DNA of 64,000 nucleotides from Fimbriimonas ginsengisoli Gsoil 348. GTDB lineage: Bacteria > Armatimonadota > Fimbriimonadia > Fimbriimonadales > Fimbriimonadaceae. Where the stretch lies: positions 212,456-276,455 of the forward strand of contig CAMCVK010000003.1 of assembly GCA_945881865.1 (NCBI GenBank), written 5' to 3'. A program made the translations under genes and the position numbers. Of this stretch, positions 17,775-26,834 are shown one piece after another (the first letter of the stretch is position 1; each line of letters opens with the position of its first letter). The notes below the pieces were generated by a model. That model worked only from the letters and a program-made list of their open reading frames with translations, did no database searches and was not told the origin of the DNA.

Positions 17775-17817
17775 GATCGTCGTCCACTCAAGGTGGTCCA
17801 TTTAACGGACCAAAACG

Positions 17818-17844
17818 CCCCAAGTCTTTGGCTTGGGGTTTTTT
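17818..17844 (+). terminator. Rho-independent terminator
   Basis: CCCCAAG (17818-17824) pairs with CTTGGGG (17832-17838), followed by TTTTTT. It closes the tiny lipoprotein gene; the A/T-rich sequence on the other side means it may also work on the minus strand for the converging CHMI gene. Confidence 0.9.
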
Positions 17845-17847
17845 ATT

Positions 17848-18198
17848 TTAGGCCCGGTACGTCGCCGGATCCATCTCACGAACTTCGACGGTCACGGCAA
17901 CCTCGCCCGCCGATAGCGACTCCGCAAAGCACTCCTTCATCACGGCCATCATCGCGTCCGCCATTTTCTGGCGAAGCTCCACCGGCCTACCCGCGAGCAC
18001 CGAAACCTGCAAGTGACCGAAGCCCTCGGGATGCCCTTCGCCCACGGTCCACACGGACCGGAGGGTGTGGTACGCCTTGATGGTCGGTGGCCGCACCGTC
18101 TCGATCTGGGAAAACGCCGCAAGCAACGCGTCGAGAATCTCGGGAATGTCTCCGTTTTCGGCCAAATCGGCGGTGGTCTCGAGGTGAAGATGCGGCAT
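17848..18198 (-). CDS. 5-carboxymethyl-2-hydroxymuconate isomerase-like protein
   Basis: A 116-residue protein of the CHMI branch of the tautomerase superfamily. The catalytic N-terminal proline follows the initiator Met (MPHLHLETTADL), and the sequence continues with IPEILDALLAAF, AYHTLRSVWTVGEGHPEGFG and the C-terminal VTVEVREMDPATYR that is typical of HpaF-like proteins. HpaF acts in homoprotocatechuate breakdown, but no hpa genes are near, so the substrate may differ. Confidence 0.88.
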   Translation of the reverse strand: MPHLHLETTADLAENGDIPEILDALLAAFSQIETVRPPTIKAYHTLRSVWTVGEGHPEGFGHLQVSVLAGRPVELRQKMADAMMAVMKECFAESLSAGEVAVTVEVREMDPATYRA

Positions 18199-18368
18199 CG
18201 TCGTAAAGTTTTACCGTCCCTTTCGCACCTCGAACCTGACGGACAAAAATTCGACCGGGGCTTGCGGCCAAAATGGATTCCGTGCCGTGGGCAACGTAAC
18301 CCGCTTGAACGCGCGCGTCCCTGCAAACCGTCATCTTCTCGGGATCCGAAACAACGAAAGCGAAGCTT

Positions 18369-19205
18369 ATGGACGAAATCACCGCCGAATACGCCGTCGA
18401 CCAACTCTCGACCCAGATCCCGCTTCGCTTCGTCCCGCGCACGTCGGTGGCAGCGAAGACGGACCTGGGCCGCGTTCGCGACAACAACGAAGATAAGTTT
18501 GAGTATTACGAGACCGAGGACCCGCGGCTATTGGCCTCGCGCGGCCTGATCTACGTCGTCTGCGACGGCATGGGCGGACACGCCGGTGGACAGTTCGCCA
18601 GCGAGCTAGCCGCGAAGACGTTCATCGACGTCTATCTGTCCCACACCGCCGATGACATCGGCACCGCGGTGTTGGCTGCCATTCGCGCGGCGAACCGATA
18701 CGTGATGGATGTGGGCCGAACCTTCCCAGCCCGACGCGGCATGGGGACCACGCTGACCGCGCTAATCCTCTGGCAGGATCAAGCGTACGTGGGCCAGGTG
18801 GGCGATTCCCGCGCCTATCGCCTTCGCAACGGCGATTTCATGCGTCTGACCCACGACCACACGTTCGTCGAGGAAAGCGTTCGCATCGGCACGCTGACCG
18901 CCGAGGAGGCCGCCGTACACCCGCACCGCCACGTCCTCACCCGGGCGATCGGTGCCGACGACCCGCTCGTACCCGACATATATGAGTTTGATCTGCAAGC
19001 GGGCGACGTCTTCCTGCTCTGCTCGGACGGCCTTCTCAATCACGTTGAAGACGACCTCATTGCGGAGCAAGTCCGCACGAAGTCGCCGGCGGAGGCCACC
19101 TGGAACCTCGTGAACCAAGCCCTCGCGGCTGGCGGCACCGATAACACGACCGTCATGATCGTACGGGTAGACGCGCTCGAGGAAGTTTCGGCGGCGGATG
19201 CCTAG
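18369..19205 (+). CDS. PP2C-type serine/threonine protein phosphatase
   Basis: A 278-residue cytoplasmic phosphatase. The metal-binding motifs are all present: [15 protein letters not shown] at about residue 36, [45 protein letters not shown] and [11 protein letters not shown]. It is of the Stp/PrpC type that reverses Hanks-kinase phosphorylation; no kinase is adjacent. The first 30 residues are an extension before the core. Its end overlaps the start of queC by 8 nt, so the two are co-translated. Confidence 0.95.
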   Translation: MDEITAEYAVDQLSTQIPLRFVPRTSVAAKTDLGRVRDNNEDKFEYYETEDPRLLASRGLIYVVCDGMGGHAGGQFASELAAKTFIDVYLSHTADDIGTAVLAAIRAANRYVMDVGRTFPARRGMGTTLTALILWQDQAYVGQVGDSRAYRLRNGDFMRLTHDHTFVEESVRIGTLTAEEAAVHPHRHVLTRAIGADDPLVPDIYEFDLQAGDVFLLCSDGLLNHVEDDLIAEQVRTKSPAEATWNLVNQALAAGGTDNTTVMIVRVDALEEVSAADA

Positions 19206-19893
19206 GGCGGTCCTGCTGCTGAGCGGAGGCCTTGACTCCGCAACCGTCGGCGCAATCGCAAAGGCTGACGGGTTCGAGGTGTATGCGCTTACCGTGACCT
19301 ACGGCCAGCGCCACCTAGCCGAGCTAGATGCTGCCCGGCGCGTTGCGGCTTCTTTGGGAGTTGCCGACCACCGATTTGTACCGGTGGGGCTGGACCGACT
19401 GGGGGGCAGCGCGCTTACCGCTGACATTGACGTTCCCAAAGACCGGACCGAAAGCGAAATGCAGGACATCCCGGTCACCTACGTTCCGGCGCGAAACACC
19501 GTGATGCTGGCAATCGCGCTGGGCTACGCCGAGGTCACCGAAGCCAACGACATTTTCGTGGGGGTCAACGCGGTGGATTACAGCGGCTACCCAGACTGCC
19601 GACCCGAGTACATCCGCGCGTTTGAAGCCATGGCCGGGCTTGCCACGAAGGCGGGCGTCGAAGGCAACCCGGTTCGCATCCATGCGCCGCTGATCGACTT
19701 GACCAAGCCGGAGATCATAGAGACCGGCCTTCGGCTCAACGTGGATTACTCGGAAACGCATTCGTGCTACGACCCGGATGCCGCCGGACGCGCCTGTGGA
19801 CGGTGCGATGCGTGCCAGATTCGGCTTGCCGCATTCGCCAGCCTCGGCATGGTCGATCCGGCTCCGTACGTCGAATCCGTAAACCGCAAGTAG
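19198..19893 (+). CDS. queC: 7-cyano-7-deazaguanine synthase
   Basis: A 231-residue ATP-dependent enzyme that converts 7-carboxy-7-deazaguanine and ammonia to preQ0 for queuosine. The PP-loop SGGLDSATV starts at residue 8, and the zinc-binding cysteines lie in [19 protein letters not shown] near residues 185-205. [13 protein letters not shown] and [12 protein letters not shown] are family signatures. The ATG at 19198 overlaps the phosphatase gene by 8 nt. queD, queE and queF are not in the window. Confidence 0.96.
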   Translation: MPRAVLLLSGGLDSATVGAIAKADGFEVYALTVTYGQRHLAELDAARRVAASLGVADHRFVPVGLDRLGGSALTADIDVPKDRTESEMQDIPVTYVPARNTVMLAIALGYAEVTEANDIFVGVNAVDYSGYPDCRPEYIRAFEAMAGLATKAGVEGNPVRIHAPLIDLTKPEIIETGLRLNVDYSETHSCYDPDAAGRACGRCDACQIRLAAFASLGMVDPAPYVESVNRK

Positions 19894-19902
19894 ACTACGG
19901 AG

Positions 19903-20766
19903 ATGCAGTTTCGCACCGCATGCGCGCAGTTTGCGCCGATTAAGGCGGACGTTGATTCGAACCTAAGCACGATCGCCGAGATCGTCCTGCAATCGCAAGC
20001 GGAGGGCGTCGATCTTCTCTTGCTCCCGGAAACGTGCACCAGCGGCTACTTCCTGGAAGGCGGCGTGCTGGAAGCGTCGCGCACCGCCGAAGAACTGATG
20101 CGCGGCCTTTGGGAACGGTTGCACGGCAAGCTCACGCGGCTGATTGACCTCTCGCTGGGCTTCTACGAGTCATTCGACGGCAACCTGTACAACTCCGCGA
20201 TCTACCTGGAGCTGTCGCCCGACGGCATCCGGGTCGTCTCGGTCTACCGAAAGTTCTTCCTGCCGACCTACGGTGTGTTCGACGAGGAGCGCTTTGTCTC
20301 GCGCGGTCGTGATCTTGCCGTTTTTGAGACCCGCTTTGGCCGGATGGCCATGCTGATTTGCGAAGACATCTGGCATTCCGTGATGCCGACGCTCTGCGCG
20401 GTGAACGGTGCGCAAGTGATCCTCGTTCCGGCGGCCTCTCCGGCGCGCGGGTTCGGCGGAAATGAGATCGAGAACCACGAGCGCTACCGGCGTCTGTTCC
20501 GGGGCGTGGCAGAAGAACATGCCGTCTACGTCGTGAACGCGCAGCTGATCGGATTTGAGGGCGGCAAAGGTTTCATCGGCGGCTCAATGGTCATTGGCCC
20601 TTCGGGTACCCCCCTTGTAGAGGCCCCGCTTGGCGACCCCCACCTGCTGATCGTGGAAATCGACCTGGATGCCGTAAAAATCTGCCGCGCTCAATCGCCG
20701 CTCCTAAGCGACCTTCGAGGTCAATGGGAAGAGATTCGACGGCTGGTCCAAAGGTCAAATCCATAG
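19903..20766 (+). CDS. Nitrilase/carbon-nitrogen hydrolase family protein
   Basis: A 287-residue enzyme that hydrolyses a C-N bond by a Glu-Lys-Cys triad: Glu in LLLPETCTSGYF, Lys in YRKFFLPTYGVFDE and Cys in AMLICEDIWHSV. The sequence resembles both stand-alone amidases and the glutaminase domain of NAD synthetase. A TAGACT box (19891-19896) that includes the queC stop codon ends 6 nt before the ATG, so it may be a leaderless secondary transcript within the PP2C-queC-nitrilase group. The substrate is not predictable; an ammonia-supplying role for queC is only speculation. Confidence 0.92.
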   Translation: MQFRTACAQFAPIKADVDSNLSTIAEIVLQSQAEGVDLLLLPETCTSGYFLEGGVLEASRTAEELMRGLWERLHGKLTRLIDLSLGFYESFDGNLYNSAIYLELSPDGIRVVSVYRKFFLPTYGVFDEERFVSRGRDLAVFETRFGRMAMLICEDIWHSVMPTLCAVNGAQVILVPAASPARGFGGNEIENHERYRRLFRGVAEEHAVYVVNAQLIGFEGGKGFIGGSMVIGPSGTPLVEAPLGDPHLLIVEIDLDAVKICRAQSPLLSDLRGQWEEIRRLVQRSNP

Positions 20767-21022
20767 GTTAAAGTACACGTACCGGAAACGTGTGATCATT
20801 TTGATGGAACAATCAAAGGCATACTAGTGATGACTATTCTGTTAGTTGGACCGAGCCACCCAAACGAGCAACGCCGCTAGCGATCACGAAAGCAACAGAC
20901 AAACAATTCGTCCGCGTAATCTCTCCGATGCGCGGGCATTTTTTTGCCTGCCATTACGCAAATTCGAGATGTGATGTTTCGCAAGATGAATATTTTGCGC
21001 CCCCTCTACAATCATTCTCGTT
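20767..21022. other. Intergenic region, possible structured RNA or leader
   Basis: No open frame is convincing. It contains a short perfect stem (ACACGT/ACGTGT, about 20773-20792), a long-range complementary pair (GTGATC near 20792 and GATCAC near 20882), and a weak hairpin TCCGCG/CGCGGG ending in seven T (20911-20945) that could be a terminator. A TACAAT -10 box at 21007-21012 probably starts the next gene. Confidence 0.35.
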
Positions 21023-21343
21023 ATGATCATTTGGAAAGGCCGTGGAATCATGGCAATCATCATTCTCGCCATTTGCGTTATTCTGCTTTCTGGAATTCCC
21101 GTTGCGAAAACCGCGGCCGGCACCGAGCCGATGTGGCCAATGGGCCTGGGATTCATGCTCGGCGGAGTCTTCACCTACCTGTACGGCTGGACGTTTGGCG
21201 GCACGCGCCGCCCGGGCGGTCAAGTCATCGACGGTCAAATTGCAAGCAACAATTCGCTCTACTACATCCCCTACTCGGCATGGCCTTGGATCTTCTTTAT
21301 CCTCGGCGTGTTCGCCTTCCTAGGCGGCATCTTTGGCGGCTGA
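21023..21343 (+). CDS. Small inner-membrane protein, hypothetical
   Basis: About 106 residues with three hydrophobic segments: IMAIIILAICVILLSGIPVA, PMWPMGLGFMLGGVFTYLYGW and the C-terminal WPWIFFILGVFAFLGGIFGG. The middle is polar (GGTRRPGGQVIDGQIASNN). An ATG at 21050 is an alternative start and would give a cleaner membrane N-terminus. A TACAAT box lies 10 nt upstream of the first ATG. Family not recognised. It converges on, and overlaps by 24 nt, the ABC permease gene. Confidence 0.65.
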   Translation: MIIWKGRGIMAIIILAICVILLSGIPVAKTAAGTEPMWPMGLGFMLGGVFTYLYGWTFGGTRRPGGQVIDGQIASNNSLYYIPYSAWPWIFFILGVFAFLGGIFGG

Positions 21344-22363
21344 TTCCAGGCTCTGCCGCGACAGTCGGCGTTCGGCAAGGACCGCGTTCACGCGGTCCAA
21401 CACCACTGCCAGCACAATCGCGACGCCGATAATGATCCATTCGTAGTTTTGGTCCAGGCCAAGGGTGCGGATGGATTGCTTGATCATCACGATCAGCAGC
21501 GCGCCCAAGAATGCGCCGGTGGCCGTTCCCTTTCCGCCCGTGAGCGACGCACCGCCCACCACCGCGCTGGCAATCACGTACAGCTCGTAGCCCTGCGCGT
21601 CGCCGCTACTGGCCGAACCGTAAAAGGCCGACCCCAGGAAAGCTGCGATCCCCGCGCAGAGACCGGTGATCACGTAAACCCCGATGAGGATTGCCGGGAT
21701 GGGCAAACCTGAGTAGCGCGCCGCTTCGACATTCCCGCCGACGGCGAAAATCCGTCGCCCCATCGTGGTCCGCCGCAGATACAGCGCGCCGATGATCGTC
21801 ACCAGAATCATCGCCAGCGCCGGGACCGGATAGAGATCGGGGCGCAGACCCAAGTTCGACTTTGCAAAGACGGTGAGCTGCGGTGGAACGGAAATGCTCT
21901 GGGCGCTACTGGTGACGAACGCAATGCCCCGGTACACCCACATCGTGCCCAGCGTGATGATGAACGGGTGAACCCCGAGCGTCGCCACCATCGTTCCGTT
22001 CAGCAGGCCCGCGATGAGCCCGATGCCGATGCAGACGCCAAAGGCCAGTAGCACGGGAGTGCTGGGCGCCATGCGCAGAAACAACGCCGTGAGAACTCCG
22101 CAAACGGCGTAGATCGAGCCGATCGAGAGGTCGATGCCCCCGCTGACGATCACCGCCGTCATGCCGACCGCCATGATCGCAAAGAAGCAGGTGTCGGTTG
22201 CGATCTGCACCAGAGTGCTGGCGTTCAGGAAGTTGTTCACCGTCTGGCCGGTAACGCGGTCGATGTGCGTTCCGGCGAACATTGTCAGGATGACGCCGAG
22301 GGCCAGGATGATGAGCACCAACCCGGCCTGCTGGAACCGCAACAGCGCGAACACCTTCTTCAC
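21320..22363 (-). CDS. ABC transporter permease, ribose/RbsC type
   Basis: A 347-residue inner-membrane permease of the BPD_transp_2 family with about 8-10 transmembrane segments. Signatures are MAVGMTAVIVSGGIDLSIGS, LNGTMVATLGVHPFIITLGT and ASAVVGGASLTGGKGT. It would import a monosaccharide together with an RbsA-like ATPase and an RbsB-like binding protein, but neither is adjacent. It starts with GTG; a TAAGCT box (22370-22375 on this strand) ends 6 nt upstream. It is divergent from the GH20 gene with 42 nt between start codons, so it may take up a sugar released by that enzyme. Confidence 0.93.
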   Translation of the reverse strand: MKKVFALLRFQQAGLVLIILALGVILTMFAGTHIDRVTGQTVNNFLNASTLVQIATDTCFFAIMAVGMTAVIVSGGIDLSIGSIYAVCGVLTALFLRMAPSTPVLLAFGVCIGIGLIAGLLNGTMVATLGVHPFIITLGTMWVYRGIAFVTSSAQSISVPPQLTVFAKSNLGLRPDLYPVPALAMILVTIIGALYLRRTTMGRRIFAVGGNVEAARYSGLPIPAILIGVYVITGLCAGIAAFLGSAFYGSASSGDAQGYELYVIASAVVGGASLTGGKGTATGAFLGALLIVMIKQSIRTLGLDQNYEWIIIGVAIVLAVVLDRVNAVLAERRLSRQSLESAAKDAA

Positions 22364-22405
22364 GCGGCTAGCTTACACGCGGTCGCGTTCGGGCAAAATG
22401 GTCCC

Positions 22406-23980
22406 ATGCTTGCGCACGTTCTCGCCGTGGTCGCCACCCCGACTATGTCTCTGGTTCCCCTTCCCGAAAGTGTGGTCGCGAAAACCGGCAACTTTCGGTT
22501 GGGCGCCACGACCGCCATCGTGGCCGCGCCGGGCGCCGCGCAGGCGGTGGCTTACCAACTTCGGGAGTACCTGGCCCCCACCACGGGATTGCCGTTGCCA
22601 GTTCTTGGGCGAGCCAGCGGCAAACACATTCGCCTGCGCATCGATAAGCGAACGGGCAAGGGTCCAGAGGGCTACCGGCTCGTCGTTTCGGAGGACGGCG
22701 TTGAGATTCGGGCGACGGCCGCCGCCGGGCTTTTCTACGGCGTCCAAACCTTGAGGCAGTTGTTCCCGGCTGAGACTTTCCGCGCCGGCTTTCCCACTCG
22801 CACGGATTGGTCGATTCCGGCGGTAGAAATTGCCGATACCCCGCGTTTTGGCTGGCGCGGCATGCACCTCGACGTTGGCCGCCACTTCATGCCGAAGGAG
22901 TTCGTGCTGAAGTTCATCGACCTGCTGGCAATGCACAAGTTCAACGTTTTCCACTGGCACCTCACCGAAGACCAGGGCTGGCGCATCGAGATCAAGAAGT
23001 ATCCGCTCCTCACCGAAGTCGGCTCGATCCGGAAAGAGACGATGCTGGGCCATTACGGCAACCAGAAATGGGACGGCAAACCGCACGGTGGCTTCTATAC
23101 GCAAGACGACATCCGCGAAGTGGTCGCCTACGCCCAGGCCCGGCACATCAACGTGGTGCCCGAAATCGAAATGCCGGGGCACGCGCAAGCGGCCATCGCT
23201 GCCTATCCCGAGCTTGGGAACCTCGATAAGAAGCTAGAAGTCGGCACCACCTGGGGCGTTATCGAGAACGTCTTCAACGTCGAAGATTCGACCATCTCCT
23301 TCCTGCAGGATGTCTTGACGGAAGTGATGGACCTCTTCCCATCCAAGTTCATCCATATCGGCGGCGACGAATGCCCGAAGACCCAATGGAAGGCCAGCCC
23401 GAAGGTCCAGGAGAAAATGAAGAAGCTCGGCCTGAAGGATGAGCACGAGATGCAGAGCTGGTTCATCCGGCAGATGGACACGTTCCTCGCGAACAAAGGC
23501 CGCCGACTCATCGGCTGGGACGAGATTCTGGAAGGCGGCCTCGCGCCGGGCGCGGCGGTGATGTCTTGGCGCGGCGAAGCCGGCGGAATTGCTGCGGCGC
23601 GGTCTGGCCACGACGTCGTGATGGCCCCGACCGACACGACCTACTTCGACTACTACCAGAGCCGGGACACGGCGAAGGAGCCGCTCGCCATCGGTGGATT
23701 CGTCCCGCTGAAGACCGTTTACGACTACGAACCGATTCCGGACGAGCTGACCGCTGCCGAAGCCAAGCACGTTCTTGGCGCGCAGGGGCAGCTCTGGACG
23801 GAGTACATCCCGAACGGCAAGCAGGTCGAATACATGGCGTTCCCCCGCGCGTGCGCCCTGGCCGAAGTCCTGTGGAGCCCGAAGGCGCCCCGCGACTATC
23901 CGGCCTTTTTGGCGCGGCTCTCGCCGCATTTGGCGCGGCTAAAGTCAGCCGACGTCAACTTCAGACCGCTGGATAAGTAG
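22406..23980 (+). CDS. Beta-N-acetylhexosaminidase, GH20
   Basis: A 524-residue glycosidase releasing terminal GlcNAc/GalNAc. It has the N-terminal GH20b-type domain (residues about 15-140, including YRLVVSEDGVEIRATAAAGLFYG) and the catalytic TIM barrel starting GWRGMHLDVGRHFMP. The catalytic Asp321-Glu322 pair is in HIGGDECPKTQW, with HWHLTEDQGWRIEI and the C-terminal GAQGQLWTEYIP also conserved. The first residues (MLAHVLAVVATPTMSLVPLP) may be a short signal peptide, which would place it in the periplasm. A CAAAAT box ends 6 nt before the ATG. Confidence 0.95.
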   Translation: MLAHVLAVVATPTMSLVPLPESVVAKTGNFRLGATTAIVAAPGAAQAVAYQLREYLAPTTGLPLPVLGRASGKHIRLRIDKRTGKGPEGYRLVVSEDGVEIRATAAAGLFYGVQTLRQLFPAETFRAGFPTRTDWSIPAVEIADTPRFGWRGMHLDVGRHFMPKEFVLKFIDLLAMHKFNVFHWHLTEDQGWRIEIKKYPLLTEVGSIRKETMLGHYGNQKWDGKPHGGFYTQDDIREVVAYAQARHINVVPEIEMPGHAQAAIAAYPELGNLDKKLEVGTTWGVIENVFNVEDSTISFLQDVLTEVMDLFPSKFIHIGGDECPKTQWKASPKVQEKMKKLGLKDEHEMQSWFIRQMDTFLANKGRRLIGWDEILEGGLAPGAAVMSWRGEAGGIAAARSGHDVVMAPTDTTYFDYYQSRDTAKEPLAIGGFVPLKTVYDYEPIPDELTAAEAKHVLGAQGQLWTEYIPNGKQVEYMAFPRACALAEVLWSPKAPRDYPAFLARLSPHLARLKSADVNFRPLDK

Positions 23981-24707
23981 CCGCTTCTACCACCCGACGG
24001 ACTTCGTCGGCGTCGGTTCGGCGGTACGAACCTTCGTCGGCGAGTTCGGTCATGCCAAAAATGATCTCTCGCCGACCTGAGGTTGAGAGATCGGGCAAGA
24101 GCTCGAACGGGGCAAGATGCACCTGGTCTAGCCCGGTTTGCTGGACGAACTCGGCCACGTTGGTCGAGCGCAATCCACCGGCGGGCAGAATCTCAATGCG
24201 GCCGTCGGCATGTTCGTGGAGCTGCTTCAGTAGCTCGACAGCTTCCGTGCCCCGGGCGCGCTGCCCGCTAGTGAGCACCCGGGTGTAACCGAGCTCGATG
24301 AGCACATCGAGGCTGCGAAACGGGTCGGGCGTGGCATCAAACGCGCGGTGGAATACGAACGGAACGGTCGGAAACATCATCCGCAACGCTCCGGCACGGG
24401 CCGCATCGATTTGGCCGTTTTCTTGCAGCACGCCGGTCACGATGCCGTCCGTTCCGGCTTCGACCAACGTCCACACGTCTTCCTGCATGGTCTCAAACTC
24501 AACCGCTGAGTAGGCGAATCCGGCGCCCCGGGGCCGCACCATCGAGATGACCGGCAGCCCGCAGTGCCGCTTGGTGGCGAGCAAGCTTCCCACCGACGGA
24601 GTAAGTCCGCCTAGTTCGATCGCCGCGCAAAGTTCCAGGCGGCGTGCGCCGCCACGCTCGGCGGCAACGGCGTCATCCGCCGAACAGACTACGATTTCCA
24701 CAACCAT
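23961..24707 (-). CDS. cutC: CutC family protein
   Basis: A 248-residue TIM-barrel protein of the CutC family, historically tied to copper homeostasis although its biochemical role is unsettled. Landmarks: VEIVVCSADDAVAAERGGARRLELC, LTPSVG, MVRPRGAGFAYSAVE, VFHRAFD and LTSGQRARGTEAVELLKQL. It sits beside the SCO-type copper-chaperone gene, divergently, with 49 nt between starts, which supports a copper link. A GATAAT box (24714-24719 on this strand) ends 6 nt before the ATG. The 3' end overlaps the GH20 gene by 20 nt. Confidence 0.94.
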   Translation of the reverse strand: MVVEIVVCSADDAVAAERGGARRLELCAAIELGGLTPSVGSLLATKRHCGLPVISMVRPRGAGFAYSAVEFETMQEDVWTLVEAGTDGIVTGVLQENGQIDAARAGALRMMFPTVPFVFHRAFDATPDPFRSLDVLIELGYTRVLTSGQRARGTEAVELLKQLHEHADGRIEILPAGGLRSTNVAEFVQQTGLDQVHLAPFELLPDLSTSGRREIIFGMTELADEGSYRRTDADEVRRVVEAATYPAV

Positions 24708-24756
24708 GCCGGCATTATCGCGCGTTCGCCCCCGCCCCAGCGCGTATAACTAAGTC

Positions 24757-25602
24757 GTGGGTTGGATGCGCACGTTTTTGGTGGCTCTGGTAGGAGCATT
24801 GGCGACGGCCGGATTCAGTCAGGGCTACAACACCTCGACCGCCGTTGACCCCGACGTCGCCTTCCGCAGCCCACAGATGGATGAGATCGGCGTCGACCAG
24901 CGCCTCGGCCAACCGATCATGGCGGGAGCGTCGTTCATCGACGACACCGGTAAGAAGGTGCTGCTTAAAAGTTTGCTCGGCAAGCGGCCGACGCTCATCT
25001 TGCCGATTTTCTACCGTTGTACCGGGGTCTGCTACCTCGAACTGGTCGGCGCGGTCGATGTTCTGCGGAGCATGCCCGAGGTCGAAGTGGGACGCGACCT
25101 GAACGTCGTCGCCTTGGGTATCAACCCGACCGAAACGTTCGAACTCGCCCGCGCCAAGAAAGCCGAAACCCTGCGCACCTACGCACGAAAAACCGACCCC
25201 AAGGGCTGGACCTTCCTGACCGGCGACATCGAAAACTTGCAGGCGGTCGCCATATCGCTTGGCTTCAAATATCGCTACGATAAGGAGAAAGACCAGGTGA
25301 GCCACCCCAGCGGCGTCATGCTGGTGACCGCCGACGGCACGATTTCCAGTTATCAGCTCGGCGCGAAATACCAGACGGCGAAGTTCCGCGAGCTACTGGC
25401 CCTCGCCAAGAAGGGCGAGGTCGGGCAGAAGTCACAGACCCTGTTCTTCGGGTGCATCCATATCGACCCGGTGACCGGCAAGCGCAGCCTGATGATCCAG
25501 AACGTGCTCCGCGTGCTGGCCGTAGCTACCGTGCTCGGCATCGCCGGCATGCTGTTGGTTCTCAACGGGCGCGCGCATTTCCGACGCCGCAACACCGATT
25601 GA
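24757..25602 (+). CDS. SCO1/SenC family copper chaperone
   Basis: A 281-residue protein of the thioredoxin superfamily that delivers copper to, or reduces, the CuA site of cytochrome oxidase. After an N-terminal signal (FLVALVGALATAGFSQG) the copper ligands are Cys88 and Cys92 in YRCTGVCYLE and His183 in VSHPSGVMLV. A C-terminal membrane helix (VLAVATVLGIAGMLLVL) anchors it, as in the SCO-like proteins located in oxidase operons. It starts with GTG; TATAAC (24745-24750) ends 6 nt before it, a leaderless layout. An ATG three codons later is possible. No oxidase genes are in view. Confidence 0.93.
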   Translation: MGWMRTFLVALVGALATAGFSQGYNTSTAVDPDVAFRSPQMDEIGVDQRLGQPIMAGASFIDDTGKKVLLKSLLGKRPTLILPIFYRCTGVCYLELVGAVDVLRSMPEVEVGRDLNVVALGINPTETFELARAKKAETLRTYARKTDPKGWTFLTGDIENLQAVAISLGFKYRYDKEKDQVSHPSGVMLVTADGTISSYQLGAKYQTAKFRELLALAKKGEVGQKSQTLFFGCIHIDPVTGKRSLMIQNVLRVLAVATVLGIAGMLLVLNGRAHFRRRNTD

Positions 25603-25719
25603 AAAAAAGAGACCTAGGACTTCACCTGTTTTGGCGACGATCATGAAACATGAGCGTGGGTAACTCACGTTATATAACTTGTAGGCGCGAAACACCGCCA
25701 TCTCAGGAGAAACACCCAG

Positions 25720-26163
25720 ATGTACCGATCTCATCTCACCCTTAACCCCGTATCCGACTTCCGCTCGATGGAAGAAATGCTCGAGCGACTTTTCAGCACC
25801 CCGACTCGCCAGAGCGGCGTTTCGTCCCTTCCGGTGGACCTCACCGAAGTGGACCGCACCCTCATCGTCCGGGCGAACGTTCCGGGTCTGACTCCGGAAG
25901 AGGTCGAAGTTGCCGTTGAAAACGGCGTGCTGACCATTCGCGGCGAGTTCAAACTGGAAGCCAACGGCGAGAACGAGAAGGTTTACGTCCGCGAGACCGG
26001 CTATGGCAGATTCGCGCGCAGCCTTCGACTGCCGGAGAACGCGAACCTTGAGGCGATCGAGGCGAAGTTCAAGAACGGCGTCCTCACCGTCTCGATTCCG
26101 CGCCTTGCCGAGGAGAAGCCGAAGGCGCTGAAGATCAACGTTCGAAGCGAAGACGCAGCGTAA
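25720..26163 (+). CDS. Small heat-shock protein, Hsp20/alpha-crystallin family
   Basis: A 147-residue ATP-independent chaperone. The alpha-crystallin domain runs from VDLTEVDRTLIVRANVPGL to about residue 135, with GVLTIRGEF and the signature FKNGVLTVSIPRL near the end, but the C-terminal tail lacks a clear I-x-I. AGGAGA lies 10 nt before the ATG, so it has a proper leader. A TATAAC box in the 5' region (near 25672) may be the -10. No CIRCE element is seen. A GC-rich hairpin follows the stop. Confidence 0.94.
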   Translation: MYRSHLTLNPVSDFRSMEEMLERLFSTPTRQSGVSSLPVDLTEVDRTLIVRANVPGLTPEEVEVAVENGVLTIRGEFKLEANGENEKVYVRETGYGRFARSLRLPENANLEAIEAKFKNGVLTVSIPRLAEEKPKALKINVRSEDAA

Positions 26164-26172
26164 ATTGGTTTG

Positions 26173-26203
26173 GCCGGATGGGTGCGTGCGGTGCCCATCC
26201 GGC
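26173..26203. terminator. Hairpin between converging hsp20 and glycosylase genes
   Basis: GCCGGATGGG (26173-26182) pairs perfectly with CCCATCCGGC (26194-26203) around an 11-nt loop. There is no T-tract on either strand, but its position between two converging stop codons supports a terminating role. Confidence 0.6.
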
Positions 26204-26208
26204 AACGT

Positions 26209-26799
26209 TCATTTCAACTTGGGCCGGGAGGCCCAATCGGCATACTCGCCGTGGATGAACCGCCAAGGAAGGTCCTCGCCTTTGCCGGGCGCGAGACCGA
26301 CGCGCGTGCCGACGAGAATCGCATTTGCCGGCTCGCCGGGTTCCAAGCGAATCTCGGAAGTTGGGTCCAACAGGTTCAAACCCTGATGAACTGCGCCGAC
26401 CGCCATCGCCTGGCAGATTTTTCCCGGCCCCGACAGCAGATCCTTGAGTCGGCTCGTTTTTCGCCGGGCCATCATTTCCTCAACTCCTTCCAATGGGCAA
26501 GCCGCGCGAATCAGGATCGCCGCCGCCTCGCCGGTCGGATGGGCGGTGATGTTCAGCATCCAGTGCACGCCGTAGCAAAAGTAAACGTAGGCGTGGCCGG
26601 GGGGACCGAACATCACGGCGTTACGCGGAGTTTGCCCTCGCGCGGCATGGCTGCCGGGGTCGTCGGCGGCTCGATAGGCCTCGGTTTCGATGATGCGAAC
26701 TCGACATGGGCCGACGGTAAGTTCCGCGCCGAGTAGCCCCCGCGCAGCGAGCAATACATCGCCCGAGAGCAGATTAAGAAGTCTCGAATCGGATCTCAT
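26209..26799 (-). CDS. DNA-3-methyladenine glycosylase, AAG/MPG family
   Basis: A 196-residue repair enzyme that removes alkylated or deaminated purines. The catalytic Glu lies in RIIETEAYRAADDPGSHA, and AYVYFCYGVHWMLNIT and GPGKICQAM are family signatures. The start at 26799 (MRSDSRLLNLLSGD) gives the usual N-terminus; an upstream in-frame codon at 26919 would reach into the divergent imuB gene. It sits next to imuB/dnaE2, making a small DNA-damage block. Confidence 0.94.
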   Translation of the reverse strand: MRSDSRLLNLLSGDVLLAARGLLGAELTVGPCRVRIIETEAYRAADDPGSHAARGQTPRNAVMFGPPGHAYVYFCYGVHWMLNITAHPTGEAAAILIRAACPLEGVEEMMARRKTSRLKDLLSGPGKICQAMAVGAVHQGLNLLDPTSEIRLEPGEPANAILVGTRVGLAPGKGEDLPWRFIHGEYADWASRPKLK

Positions 26800-26834
26800 T
26801 TCCGGGGTTCCTGGTGTATAACTAGTAGACGGAT

